A stretch of DNA of 28,480 nucleotides from a virus. Positions within the stretch are counted from its first letter, which is position 1; each line of letters begins with the position of its first letter. Positions 5,343-13,048 of this stretch are shown one piece after another. The stretch covers positions 1 through 28,480 of IMG/VR virus record IMGVR_UViG_3300037963_000763; one strand, 5' to 3'. The notes beneath the pieces are model-generated. The model was given only the letters and a program-made list of their open reading frames with translations, was not told the DNA's origin and did not search any database. A program made the position numbers and the translations under genes.

Positions 5343-6992
5343 ATGGATACACATTTCGTAACACATCGTAAGCCTTGCCCAAAATGTAACAGTTCTGATG
5401 CTGTTTCAATCAACCAGGACGGCAGTGCTAAATGTTTTAGCTGCACTACGTTCTTCCCAAAGTTCGACTCACCCTCTAATGTGGAGAGAATTGTGACTGA
5501 AAAGAATCATGTCATGGATGTAGCTGAAGGTGAGTTTGCAGCCTTGAAAGATCGAAACATCTCACTTGAAACTGCAAAGAAATATAATGTACGTGTCACC
5601 AAGAATGACAAAGGTTATATCAATAGCCATCGTTATCCTTATTACGTTGAGAATGATTTAGTAGGCTATAAGATTCGCAAGCGAGATAAGAACTTTGCTT
5701 GGGAGGGTCAGTCAACTGCTGTAGGTCTGTTTGGTCAGCAGCTCTTTAAAGGTAAGGGTAAGTATGTCACACTGACTGAAGGGGAGTGTGATGCAATGGC
5801 TGCTTATGAACTCACTGGGTCTAAATGGCCTTGTGTTTCAATACGTAGTGGTGCAGGTGGTGCAGTCAGGGATGTCCAAAATAACTTGGAATTTCTTGAA
5901 TCGTTTGAGAATGTCATTATTAATTTTGATAGTGACAAGCAAGGTAGAGAGGCAGCTAAGAAGGTTGCAAGGCTGTTGAGTCCAGGCAAAGCTAAATTAA
6001 TGCTACTGCCTGACGAGTTCAAAGATGCTAACGATGTACTCCGGGCTAACCAACATACGATATATACTACTGCTTGGTGGGCAGCTAAGACTTACACACC
6101 TTCTGGTGTATATAACCTGTCGGATAAACGTGAAGATTATCACGATAGACCTCGCAAAGAATCCCTGCCTTTTCCTTGGGAGGGTTTAAACAATAAGATC
6201 TATGGACTACGGCAAGGTGAATTGATCACCTTCACAGGTGGTACAGGGCTTGGTAAGTCAAGTGTCACAAGGGAACTCAGTCACTGGTTAGTCACACAGA
6301 CTGAAGATAATGTAGGCATTATTGCTTTAGAGGAAGATTGGCACAGAACAGTGGATGGTATTTTATCTATTGAAGCGAACGCTAAGTTGCATATTGAACA
6401 AGAGCGTGAGATGTTCTCGAAAGATGACCTTAATGTCCTATATGACAAGGTATTCATGGGCAAGAACAAAGATCGTGTATGGATTCATTCACATCTAGGA
6501 CTACATAATATTGACGAGCTGTTTAGCAAGCTACGTTTTATGATTGTAGGTTGTGGTTGTAAGTGGATAATTCTAGATCACTTACACATGCTTGTGTTGT
6601 CTATGGTCGATGGAGATGAACGTCAAGGTATTGATCATATCATGGGTAGGCTTAGAGAACTTGTAGAAGAGACTCATGCAGGACTGATTCTTGTATCACA
6701 TCTACGTAGAGTGGATGGTAATCGAGGCCACGAGAATGGTATTGAGACAAGCCTATCTCACTTGAGAGGCTCTCAAAGTATAGCGCAGGTAAGTGATACT
6801 GTGTGTTCAATAGAAAGAGATCAGCAAGCTGACTGTCCTATTACAGCTAACACTAGCAAGATACGTGTACTAAAGTGTCGGTACTCAGGTGATGTAGGCT
6901 TGGCTACTAGTTTGCTATATGACAGAACAACTGGTAGGCTATCTGAAGTTGAGATGGATACAGAAGATGAGTTGACAGGAGAAACTCTATGA
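5343..6992 (+). CDS. T7 gp4-like primase-helicase
   Basis: This 549-residue bifunctional replication protein has the same domain order as T7 gp4. A zinc ribbon has C12-x2-C15 and C31-x2-C34. The TOPRIM primase core shows the TEGECD glutamate (E147) and the DSD pair (D196, D198). A linker precedes a RecA-type helicase with Walker A GGTGLGKS (299-306), Walker B IILDH (409-413), a conserved VSHLRR (451-456) and SHLRGSQSIAQVSD (472-485). It should form a hexamer on the lagging strand, unwind DNA and lay RNA primers for the family A polymerase next door. AGGTGA lies just upstream of the ATG. The polymerase start overlaps its stop by ATGA, so the two are coupled. Length and motifs look complete. 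Confidence 0.95.
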   Translation: MDTHFVTHRKPCPKCNSSDAVSINQDGSAKCFSCTTFFPKFDSPSNVERIVTEKNHVMDVAEGEFAALKDRNISLETAKKYNVRVTKNDKGYINSHRYPYYVENDLVGYKIRKRDKNFAWEGQSTAVGLFGQQLFKGKGKYVTLTEGECDAMAAYELTGSKWPCVSIRSGAGGAVRDVQNNLEFLESFENVIINFDSDKQGREAAKKVARLLSPGKAKLMLLPDEFKDANDVLRANQHTIYTTAWWAAKTYTPSGVYNLSDKREDYHDRPRKESLPFPWEGLNNKIYGLRQGELITFTGGTGLGKSSVTRELSHWLVTQTEDNVGIIALEEDWHRTVDGILSIEANAKLHIEQEREMFSKDDLNVLYDKVFMGKNKDRVWIHSHLGLHNIDELFSKLRFMIVGCGCKWIILDHLHMLVLSMVDGDERQGIDHIMGRLRELVEETHAGLILVSHLRRVDGNRGHENGIETSLSHLRGSQSIAQVSDTVCSIERDQQADCPITANTSKIRVLKCRYSGDVGLATSLLYDRTTGRLSEVEMDTEDELTGETL

Positions 6993-8740
6993 AATCTTTA
7001 GTCTTCGACATTGAAGCAAATGACATAGATGCTACAAAGATCTGGTGTCTAGCAGCAGTTGATGTAGATACTAATCAACAGTATTCCTATGGGCCTAGTC
7101 AGCTTGATGAAGCCTGGGAGCTATTGAAATCTTATGATAGATTAATAGGGCATAACATTATAGGCTATGACTTACCAGTAATAAAAAAGTTAGCTGGTGT
7201 TGATCTGTCTGATAAGACTGTACTAGATACACTTGTACTGTCTCGTTTATTCAACCCGGTACGTGAAGGAAATCATGGGCTTGAGAGCTGGGGCTACAGA
7301 TTGAATAGTCCAAAGGGAGACTTTGAAGAATTTGATAGTTTTAGCACAGAGATGCTAGACTATTGTGAGCGAGATGTTCTATTGAATGCTAAAGTCTTTC
7401 ATGCGTTACGGAAAGAAGCAAAAGGATTCAGTAAGAAGTCGGTTGCTTTGGAAACAGAAGTAGCCCACATCCTGCACGAACAACGTGAGCGTGGTTTCTT
7501 GTTTGATGTTGAAGCTGCTTCAAAGTTATTGGCTAAATTACAAGAACGTCTATCTCAAGTAGAAGCAGATGTTCAAGAAGATTTTAAATCCAAGATAGAA
7601 GTGATAAACATATATCCTTTCAAAACTAAGACAGGTTCCATCTCAAAAATGGGGTGTGTTAGTCCCGAAAAGAAAGTACGTTTAACTGATGAAGAGTATC
7701 AACAGTTTCAAGAAGGAACTAAAGTTATTGTACGTACCAATGAAAAGGAATTTAATCTAGGTAGCCGTAAACAAATAGGAGAATACCTACAAGAATACGG
7801 ATGGGTTCCTGAGAAGTTCACACCTACTGGACAACCTATTGTGGATGAAGGAATATTAAATAAGATTAAGGATATTCCACAGGCCCAAATGATTGCTGAG
7901 TATCTGATGTTGCAGAAGCGTATAGCTCAGATTAATTCCTGGTTTAAAAATCTCAAAGAAGACAATCGAGTACACGGCTTTGTTAATCCGAATGGTACAA
8001 TTACTGGACGGATGACACACAGAGATCCTAACCTAGCTCAAGTACCTAGCACGAAGTCAACCTATGGTTCTGAATGCAGGGCTTGTTGGATTGTACCTGA
8101 TGGATATAAACTTGTGGGCATTGATGCGAGTGGGCTAGAGCTACGCATGTTGGCACACTACATAGACAGTGAGGACTTTACAAATGAAATTCTCGATGGA
8201 GACATACACACCTCTAATCAAAAAGTTGCAAAACTTGAATCAAGAAATCAGGCGAAACATTGTATCTATGCCATCATCTACGGAGCAGGAGATCTTAAAC
8301 TTGGTCAAGTGGTCGGAGGAAGTGCAAGAGATGGTAAAAGAATTAGACAATCTATTGCTAGTAATATCCCATCATTTGAGGATCTTAGAAATCGAGTACA
8401 AGGAGCAGCTCGAAAAGGTTACATCAAAGGATTAGATGGTAGAAAGGTTACTATTCGTAGTGAACATGCTGCTTTAAATTCTTTGTTGCAATCGGCTGGT
8501 TCAATTGTAATGAAGGAAGCTTTGGTGTTGTTCAACAGGATTATAAAAGAAAAAGGACTTGATGCTCACTTTGTCGGCAACATACATGATGAGTGGCAGC
8601 TTGAAGTAAGAGAGGATCTGGCAGAACAAGTAGGCCAGTTAGGTGTCCAGGCTATTGAAGAGGCTGGTAAAACATTACAACTTAAATGTCCATTAACAGG
8701 AGAATACAATGTGGGGATTAACTGGAGTGAAACACACTGA
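6989..8740 (+). CDS. Family A DNA polymerase with 3'-5' exonuclease (T7-like)
   Basis: This 583-residue replicative polymerase has a DEDD proofreading domain: D7 and E9 (VFDIEAN), D61 (GHNIIGYD) and Y125-x3-D129. The polymerase domain follows: motif A VGIDASGLELR (D379), motif B R419-x3-K423-x7-Y431-G, and motif C HDE (533-535). The residue equivalent to E. coli Pol I F762 is Y427, as in T7 polymerase. No 5'-3' exonuclease domain is present. It is shorter than T7 gp5 (704), so the thioredoxin-binding insert is probably absent or small, though I cannot place it exactly. It is coupled to the primase-helicase by an ATGA overlap and is followed by recombination nucleases. It copies the phage genome in the cytoplasm. 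Confidence 0.96.
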   Translation: MKSLVFDIEANDIDATKIWCLAAVDVDTNQQYSYGPSQLDEAWELLKSYDRLIGHNIIGYDLPVIKKLAGVDLSDKTVLDTLVLSRLFNPVREGNHGLESWGYRLNSPKGDFEEFDSFSTEMLDYCERDVLLNAKVFHALRKEAKGFSKKSVALETEVAHILHEQRERGFLFDVEAASKLLAKLQERLSQVEADVQEDFKSKIEVINIYPFKTKTGSISKMGCVSPEKKVRLTDEEYQQFQEGTKVIVRTNEKEFNLGSRKQIGEYLQEYGWVPEKFTPTGQPIVDEGILNKIKDIPQAQMIAEYLMLQKRIAQINSWFKNLKEDNRVHGFVNPNGTITGRMTHRDPNLAQVPSTKSTYGSECRACWIVPDGYKLVGIDASGLELRMLAHYIDSEDFTNEILDGDIHTSNQKVAKLESRNQAKHCIYAIIYGAGDLKLGQVVGGSARDGKRIRQSIASNIPSFEDLRNRVQGAARKGYIKGLDGRKVTIRSEHAALNSLLQSAGSIVMKEALVLFNRIIKEKGLDAHFVGNIHDEWQLEVREDLAEQVGQLGVQAIEEAGKTLQLKCPLTGEYNVGINWSETH

Positions 8741-8741
8741 C

Positions 8742-9056
8742 ATGAAACAACAAAGCATTTTTGATGATATAAGTCCACATAAATTACACAGAAAAGATGA
8801 TCCTGAAACAAGTAAGGAAGCAGCTCGTACTACTCCTTTGTCTAAAAGGAGAGCTTTTGTTTTAAATTTAATTGAAGAAGCAGGAGCAAGGGGAGTAACT
8901 ATTAGAGAGATGACTAAACGCTTTCCTGAGATGCCCTCTAGTTCAATAACTTCTAGGCCAAACGAACTAGAAAAATTAGGCTTTATCTTTTATGCAGGAG
9001 ACAAACGAGATGGATCAAGAGTTATCAGACATATTGATTATAAAAAAGAAGTGTAG
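8742..9056 (+). CDS. Winged-helix-like phage protein (DPETSKEAA type)
   Basis: I start this at the ATG at 8742, one base after the polymerase stop, giving 104 residues beginning MKQQSIFDD. An upstream in-frame ATG at 8709 has a better ribosome site (AGGAGA, five bases away) but would add 11 residues overlapping the polymerase, and the protein pattern favours the shorter form. The text is [15 protein letters not shown], then helices [29 protein letters not shown], then [20 protein letters not shown] and a basic end. This reads as a helix-turn-helix followed by a wing, a type I have seen in many phages as a small putative DNA-binding protein. It may regulate transcription or bind DNA in the replication complex; this is inference. 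Confidence 0.75.
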   Translation: MKQQSIFDDISPHKLHRKDDPETSKEAARTTPLSKRRAFVLNLIEEAGARGVTIREMTKRFPEMPSSSITSRPNELEKLGFIFYAGDKRDGSRVIRHIDYKKEV

Positions 9057-9058
9057 TT

Positions 9059-9526
9059 ATGTCGGAAACAACTGGTCGGAAACTCACTGAGCAATCTGAA
9101 TTATTTGGAAAGCTTGAAGAACAACGTATACCAGGCGTAGAGTATCGTAAGTGTATTAAGTGTTTACAAGAACTACCTATTGATGTGTTTTCTTTTCACG
9201 ATAATAAAGGTGGTTATCGAAGAACAGAATGCAGATCATGTTCAAATGAACTTGAAAGAATTAGAAAAGAACTACGTTCTAAAACCGAACCTGCAAAAGA
9301 AGATCATCGTTGCCCTATATGTCTGATGGATAAAGATGAAGCAGAAGGTATTAAACACAATGGAAAACAATATGGAACGTGGGTACTTGACCATGACCAT
9401 ATAACAAATACTTTCAGAGGTTGGCTTTGCCAAAAATGTAATAGAGCTTTAGGTAACTTTAATGATAGTATAGAAAGATTAGAAAGAGCTGTCCAATACT
9501 TGAGGAAACATAATGAAAAATCTTAG
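9059..9526 (+). CDS. Recombination endonuclease VII (T4 gp49-like)
   Basis: This 155-residue nuclease should resolve branched DNA such as Holliday junctions before packaging. The C-terminal core has the endonuclease VII pattern: C85-x2-C88, then W-V-L-D111-H-D-H114 with the catalytic Asp/His cluster, then R-G-W-L-C124-x2-C127-N-R-A-L-G-N-F. The four cysteines bind zinc in the family. An extra N-terminal Cys4 site (C32-x2-C35, C58-x2-C61) precedes it, common in phage HNH proteins that scan DNA. It begins three bases after the previous stop with only a weak ribosome site. The next gene starts inside its end. A free-standing HNH homing enzyme is the alternative, but the spacing fits endonuclease VII well. 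Confidence 0.88.
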   Translation: MSETTGRKLTEQSELFGKLEEQRIPGVEYRKCIKCLQELPIDVFSFHDNKGGYRRTECRSCSNELERIRKELRSKTEPAKEDHRCPICLMDKDEAEGIKHNGKQYGTWVLDHDHITNTFRGWLCQKCNRALGNFNDSIERLERAVQYLRKHNEKS

Positions 9527-10373
9527 CACATTAGTTAAAGACATTTATGCAGCTTTGAATCCTTTAACCAAGGGCGAAGCCATAGCAATTACAGATGAAC
9601 AGATTGATGAGTTCGGAGAGTCCATTAAAAATGCATTAAGACAATGGGCTAGACCGGGAGAACGTAATAGTCAGTTCAATCTACGCATGTCTAACATAGG
9701 AAGACCAGCTAGGTTCTTATGGTTCGACAGACGAAGCAGCTCTGAAGATAATACAATGCTTGAAAGCACTATGATTAAGTTTCTTTATGGACATATGTTA
9801 GAAGAAATACTTATCCTGTTTGCCAAGTTATCAGGACACACAGTAACTGATGAGCAGAAACAAGTAGAAGTTTCAGGTGTGCAAGGACATATCGACTGTA
9901 AAGTTGATGGTGAAGTAGTAGATATAAAGACTGCTTCTAACTATGCCTATAAAAAATTCAGTGAACAGACACTACGAGATGATGATCCTTTTGGATACAT
10001 TGCTCAATTGTCTGGCTATGAAGAAGCAGAAGGTACAACAGAAGGTGGCTTTCTTGTTATCAATAAAGAGACAGGACAATTATGCTTGTATCAACCAGGA
10101 GAACTTGATAAAATTAATGTCAAGTCTAAAATTGATAGCTTGAAAAAAGCTATTGATTCAGATGAAAAGCCCCCTCTTTGTTATCAACCAGCACCCGAAG
10201 GCAAGAAAGGAAACATGAAGCTACATAGGAATTGTACTTACTGTAACTTTAAGTTTGATTGCTTTGAAGATGCTAACAATGGTAAAGGCTTGAGAGTTTT
10301 TCAATATGCTAAAGGCCCAATGTATCTGACTCGTGTAACAGCTCCCCCAAAAGTGCAAGAGATTACCCCATGA
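9513..10373 (+). CDS. PD-(D/E)XK exonuclease, Cas4/RecB-like, possible Fe-S site
   Basis: This 286-residue protein carries the RecB-type nuclease core: GHMLEE (H94, E97), D128 in VQGHIDC, then VVDIKT (D137, K139), and Y162-x2-Q165. Four cysteines (C223, then C241-x2-C244-x5-C250) sit at the C-terminal side of the core, in the layout that holds a 4Fe-4S cluster in AddB and Cas4-type nucleases. It probably acts as the phage 5' or recombination exonuclease, in the slot held by gp6 in T7, degrading host DNA or processing ends together with the SSB. The ATG follows GAGG and overlaps the endonuclease VII gene by 14 bases; the next gene overlaps by ATGA. The isolated setting without cas1 or cas2 argues against a CRISPR role. 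Confidence 0.85.
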   Translation: MKNLSTLVKDIYAALNPLTKGEAIAITDEQIDEFGESIKNALRQWARPGERNSQFNLRMSNIGRPARFLWFDRRSSSEDNTMLESTMIKFLYGHMLEEILILFAKLSGHTVTDEQKQVEVSGVQGHIDCKVDGEVVDIKTASNYAYKKFSEQTLRDDDPFGYIAQLSGYEEAEGTTEGGFLVINKETGQLCLYQPGELDKINVKSKIDSLKKAIDSDEKPPLCYQPAPEGKKGNMKLHRNCTYCNFKFDCFEDANNGKGLRVFQYAKGPMYLTRVTAPPKVQEITP

Positions 10374-10663
10374 ATAGTAAGAAGATGAAAAAGATTCGGA
10401 AGCAAGCGTTAGTTATCCTTAAAGAATGGATGATGACTCTTGTTTCTGATGAAGAAAAAGAACAAATTACTGATGATAAGTTACTCTCTTTGCTTCCTAA
10501 ACAAAAACATATCACTCATGGACGTACTACTTTTATGAGTGCTTTCTCTGTTAAATGGACAGTTAAAAAGCTAAAGCGTTTAGTTACTCAAAATCCTTCA
10601 CGTTCTATAGAAACCTATACTTATGAAAAAGATATTAAACCCCACGTTGTTACAGTTAGATGA
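10370..10663 (+). CDS. Small basic hypothetical protein
   Basis: A 97-residue Lys-rich protein is coupled to the exonuclease gene by ATGA. It begins [21 protein letters not shown], has an acidic middle (SDEEKEQITDDKL), then LLPKQKHITHGRTTF and a basic C-terminal part with WTVKKLKRLV. It looks like a helical nucleic-acid-binding protein. The composition would suit an anti-host RNA polymerase or ribosome-binding factor, but no motif proves this. I do not recognise a family. Confidence 0.72.
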   Translation: MNSKKMKKIRKQALVILKEWMMTLVSDEEKEQITDDKLLSLLPKQKHITHGRTTFMSAFSVKWTVKKLKRLVTQNPSRSIETYTYEKDIKPHVVTVR

Positions 10664-10823
10664 TAAAGATCAAGCCTTACCTATAGGTATATTTTTAATT
10701 ATATTAGGTAAAGCATTGTATGACCATGAGGGAGATATTGAAATTATAGGTGAAGATATTCTTGTTCACTTATATAATTTATTGCTAGATGAACTTGAAG
10801 AAAGACAAGGAACATTACATTGA
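10623..10823 (+). CDS. Small acidic hypothetical protein
   Basis: A 66-residue protein overlaps the preceding gene by 41 bases in another frame. The central sequence ALPIGIFLIILGKALYDHEGDIEIIGEDILVHLY is hydrophobic then acidic, and the end is Glu-rich. The hydrophobic stretch (about 10 residues) is short for a membrane span. There is no clear ribosome site before the ATG, and a TTG at 10647 is an alternative start that would reduce the overlap to 17 bases. The stop overlaps the TTG of endonuclease I by three bases. Function unknown. Confidence 0.6.
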   Translation: MKKILNPTLLQLDDKDQALPIGIFLIILGKALYDHEGDIEIIGEDILVHLYNLLLDELEERQGTLH

Positions 10824-11308
10824 AAAGATTGCCTAGAAAAAAAAGACCTATTGATAAAGCTCCTGTCGAGGGATATGATTCTAATTGGGAATATGAACTA
10901 CACATGGGCTTGCTTAAATCCTGGACACACCATGAAGGAAAGATTCCATATATTGTAGAGCATATGTACCATCCAGACTTTGTGTTAGAAGTTAATGGAC
11001 AGACAATTTTACTTGAAGCTAAAGGACGCTTCTGGGACTATGCAGAATACAGCAAGTACATCTGGATAAATAAAGTACTTCCAGATCAAACAGAACTTGT
11101 GTTCTTGTTTGCTAATCCTTCTGCACCTATGCCTCAAGCTAAACGCAGAAAAGATGGTACTAAACGCAGTCATGCTGAATGGGCAGAGTCACATGGATTC
11201 AGATGGTTTTCTGAAGAAAGTCTACCTGATATTTGGATAGATAAACGCTACCGTAATAGTAAAGAATTTCAAGAAGTCTCTCAAAACAACTTAAAGGAAA
11301 TGGAATGA
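10820..11308 (+). CDS. T7-type endonuclease I (Holliday junction resolvase)
   Basis: This 162-residue nuclease matches phage endonuclease I (T7 gp3). The catalytic set is in place: E24 in SNWEYE (T7 E20), D53 in YHPDF (D55), then E66 and K68 in LLEAKGRFW (E65, K67). The basic C-terminal region AKRRKDGTKRSHAEW and GFRW also match the T7 protein. The family works as a domain-swapped dimer that cleaves four-way and branched DNA and helps break down host DNA. The start is an unusual TTG overlapping the previous TGA (bases 10820-10823), with AAGG about ten bases upstream. It is the second junction resolvase on this arm, after endonuclease VII. Confidence 0.92.
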   Translation: MKRLPRKKRPIDKAPVEGYDSNWEYELHMGLLKSWTHHEGKIPYIVEHMYHPDFVLEVNGQTILLEAKGRFWDYAEYSKYIWINKVLPDQTELVFLFANPSAPMPQAKRRKDGTKRSHAEWAESHGFRWFSEESLPDIWIDKRYRNSKEFQEVSQNNLKEME

Positions 11309-11391
11309 AATCACATAATAAAATGGCAATAGGAATAACTCTTATAGGTTTGTGTATATGGTTAATGTCTATACTGGTGACAAGCATATGA
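11305..11391 (+). CDS. 28-residue single-span membrane peptide
   Basis: A very short gene lies between endonuclease I and the DUF3310 gene and is joined to both by ATGA overlaps (11305-11308 and 11388-11391). AAAGGA sits just upstream. The product has a short basic head (MKSHNK), then an unbroken hydrophobic stretch of about 20 residues (AIGITLIGLCIWLMSILVTS). This is a single transmembrane segment with the positive end probably inside. Double coupling plus a ribosome site make chance unlikely. Possible roles are a pinholin-like lysis factor, an antiholin or a membrane anchor for host takeover; none is shown. Confidence 0.7.
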   Translation: MKSHNKMAIGITLIGLCIWLMSILVTSI

Positions 11392-11765
11392 GTATTAATG
11401 AAGTAACACCAACAGAGTGGGACAGTTTAAAAGCTAAAGGGCCAGATAAACCAGAAGATTGTTTAATGTCAGCACAAAAACCAAAAACTATAACAGGTAG
11501 TTTATACCACCCGGCTGATAGCATGTTAGATAAGCAAATGTTCCCTGAAGAAGATGTGGTAAATCATCCAGCTCATTACAATAAAGGGGGTGTAGAAGCG
11601 ATAGACTATATCGAACAACAACTTTCCGAAGGCTTTAAATATTACTTAGTAGGCAACGTCTATAAATATCTCCATCGTTGGGAATACAAAGACGGCTTAC
11701 AGGATTTAAAAAAAGCTCAGTGGTATCTCAACAGAATGATTTCAGATATTGAGGATACAACATGA
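11388..11765 (+). CDS. DUF3310 (SaV-like) protein
   Basis: I take the ATG at 11388, overlapping the stop of the 28-residue peptide by ATGA and preceded by GGTGA, giving 125 residues. An ATG at 11352 would run 12 codons back over that peptide. The C-terminal half has the DUF3310 signature: VVNHPAHYNKGGVEAIDYIE, then YLVGNVYKYLHRWEYKDGLQDLKKAQWYLNRMI. The family is widespread in phages and sometimes annotated as nucleotide-kinase associated, but its function is not established. The N-terminal 50 residues are low in structure and variable. The next gene overlaps by ATGA. Confidence 0.88.
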   Translation: MSINEVTPTEWDSLKAKGPDKPEDCLMSAQKPKTITGSLYHPADSMLDKQMFPEEDVVNHPAHYNKGGVEAIDYIEQQLSEGFKYYLVGNVYKYLHRWEYKDGLQDLKKAQWYLNRMISDIEDTT

Positions 11766-12229
11766 TAAAATTACTATGTACTTTATTATTAATATGTTCG
11801 GGCATATCTTTTGCAGACACAGAACAGGCAGAAATTAATTGCCTCGCCCAAACAATTTACTTTGAAGCTAGATCAGAACCAGTAGAAGGACAATATGCAG
11901 TAGGTTTGGTAGCTCTTAACAGAGTTCAAAGTCCACAGTTTCCTAATACCTTGTGTGGTGTAACACAACAAGCGTGGCGAGATGAAAAAGGACAACCTAT
12001 TAAATATAAGTGCCAGTTTAGTTTTTACTGTGATGGAGAACCAGAGTATGTTAAAGATGAAAAAGCCTGGATATTGGCTTGGACATTAGCTGAAGGATTA
12101 GTACGACATACTCCATCTAGAGATATAACTAATGGAGCGTTATACTACCATGCGAATTATGTAAGTCCGTATTGGGCTGTAGCGCAAACACAAACCGTAC
12201 AAATAGATACCCATATTTTTTACAAGTAA
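11762..12229 (+). CDS. Exported SleB-type cell-wall hydrolase
   Basis: This 155-residue protein has an N-terminal signal peptide (MIKLLCTLLLICSGISFA, cleavage likely before DTE) followed by a Hydrolase_2/SleB domain. The domain opens CLAQTIYFEARSEPVEGQYAVGLVALNRV, with the conserved glutamate at E35, and continues with CQFSFYCDG and GALYYHANYVSPYW. SleB-family enzymes are peptidoglycan lytic transglycosylases. With a Sec signal it would reach the periplasm without a holin, and Cys pairs could form disulfides there. It overlaps the DUF3310 gene by ATGA. It lies in the replication arm, far in regulation from the M15 endolysin on the other strand. It may be the main endolysin or an early wall-modifying enzyme. 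Confidence 0.88.
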   Translation: MIKLLCTLLLICSGISFADTEQAEINCLAQTIYFEARSEPVEGQYAVGLVALNRVQSPQFPNTLCGVTQQAWRDEKGQPIKYKCQFSFYCDGEPEYVKDEKAWILAWTLAEGLVRHTPSRDITNGALYYHANYVSPYWAVAQTQTVQIDTHIFYK

Positions 12230-12247
12230 GAAAGTAAGGTAATAACT

Positions 12248-12376
12248 ATGACAGATTATTACAATCGCAAAGATGAAAGGCGTAAGAAATTTAACAAGAA
12301 AAAGAAAGATACTTTCAAACATAACAATCACCATAAGGATAAGTTAAAAGATGAAACAAAGCACAACAGAAGGTAA
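12248..12376 (+). CDS. 42-residue Lys/His-rich basic protein
   Basis: A small open frame starts with an ATG at 12248, with TAAGGT about eight bases upstream. It reads MTDYYNRKDERRKKFNKKKK and then a His/Lys-rich end. Roughly half of its residues are charged. It follows the SleB gene by 18 bases, and the next gene starts 26 bases before its stop. Probably disordered and nucleic-acid-binding. Simple composition makes it easy to mistake for chance, but the ribosome site and position support it. Confidence 0.5.
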   Translation: MTDYYNRKDERRKKFNKKKKDTFKHNNHHKDKLKDETKHNRR

Positions 12377-12581
12377 TCTAGCGTCCTTTAAAATCTTTGT
12401 AAATTCAAAGGGGGTAGTAATGACAGAGTTTAGTATGCTTCCCCCTAAAGAAGCCAACAAAGTTTTTAAAGATGATGAGTTGCTTTTAATAAAGAAATTA
12501 TTAACTGAAGCTGAAGTAAAACTTGGAGGGCTGCACGAATACTTAGAAAATGAACTAAGTAGTTTTGTACAGCCTACCTAG
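12351..12581 (+). CDS. Hypothetical protein at the end of the plus arm
   Basis: A 76-residue frame begins at 12351 with AAGGA about ten bases upstream. A second in-frame ATG at 12420 follows GGGGGT and would give 53 residues starting MTEFSMLPPKEANKVF. The shared part is acidic and helical (DDELLLIKKLLTEAEVKLGGLHEYLENEL). Its stop lies eight bases inside the 3' end of the convergent minus-strand gene. No family is recognised, and I cannot decide firmly between the two starts. Confidence 0.6.
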   Translation: MKQSTTEGNLASFKIFVNSKGVVMTEFSMLPPKEANKVFKDDELLLIKKLLTEAEVKLGGLHEYLENELSSFVQPT

Positions 12582-12592
12582 AATAGTTCATT
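12549..12592. terminator. Hairpin at the convergent gene junction, probable terminator
   Basis: AATGAACTA (12549-12557) and TAGTTCATT (12584-12592) are perfect 9-bp inverted repeats. They flank a second possible pairing, GTAG (12559-12562) with CTAC (12574-12577). The structure covers the 3' ends of both converging genes, including both stop codons. Read on the minus strand, the stem is followed by a short T-run (ATTTTCT), so it should serve the late transcript best; the plus-strand side is less T-rich. Confidence 0.5.
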
Positions 12593-13047
12593 AACACATT
12601 ATAAAAACCATATAAAATCGCAACACTTATTCCTATACCGATAAGTACAGCAATACCATCAAGGATTGAACGTCTTCTTCTTTTCTGTTTATAAACTAAT
12701 CTTTCTCGTTTAGTTCTTATATCTTTACGCATCTGTATCATTTCACGATACGTTTCAATTCCATATACAACAACGATTAGATCTCGTATCTCCCTCTCTT
12801 GCTGTTCAATCTTTTTCTTTACGATGATTGCATTCAGAGCTTCTTGTTCTACTGATCCTTTGTCTAATAGTTTTCTAAATATAGGAGGCTTTTCAGATTC
12901 TCTTTGAGCTTCATTGATATCAGCTACATAGCCATACCATCTGCCTAGATGTTGAGCAACATCTTCAATCTCTCGTCCACGTTTTACAAGGGTCTGAACA
13001 CCTTTAAAGGCAGTCGTAGCCATTGATAATAATGCAATCGGCTCCAC
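12574..13047 (-). CDS. Membrane-anchored hypothetical protein, last gene of the late arm
   Basis: This 157-residue protein starts at a GTG (13047) preceded by a strong AAGGAG eight bases upstream. The N-terminus is a helical region (MATTAFKGVQTLVKRGREIEDVAQ), followed by E/K-rich helices with EQQEREIRDLIVVVYG and a very basic stretch (KQKRRRRSI). A single C-terminal membrane span follows (GIAVLIGIGISVAILYGFY). By the positive-inside rule the large domain stays in the cytoplasm, with a tail-anchor arrangement. The order of segments, with a WxGxxxYREMIxxRKDIRxKR-like block, resembles an uncharacterised protein I associate with cyanophages and pelagiphages. The 3' end overlaps the last plus-strand gene by eight bases. 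Confidence 0.78.
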   Translation of the reverse strand: MEPIALLSMATTAFKGVQTLVKRGREIEDVAQHLGRWYGYVADINEAQRESEKPPIFRKLLDKGSVEQEALNAIIVKKKIEQQEREIRDLIVVVYGIETYREMIQMRKDIRTKRERLVYKQKRRRRSILDGIAVLIGIGISVAILYGFYNVLMNYSR

Positions 13048-13048
13048 A

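Noticed and set aside
8169-8435. 88-codon plus-strand frame inside the polymerase gene
   Set aside because: Lies entirely within the polymerase between motifs A and C in another frame, with no ribosome site.
9513-10373. CRISPR-associated Cas4 as part of a CRISPR system
   Set aside because: No repeats, cas1 or cas2 nearby; context is a phage recombination module.
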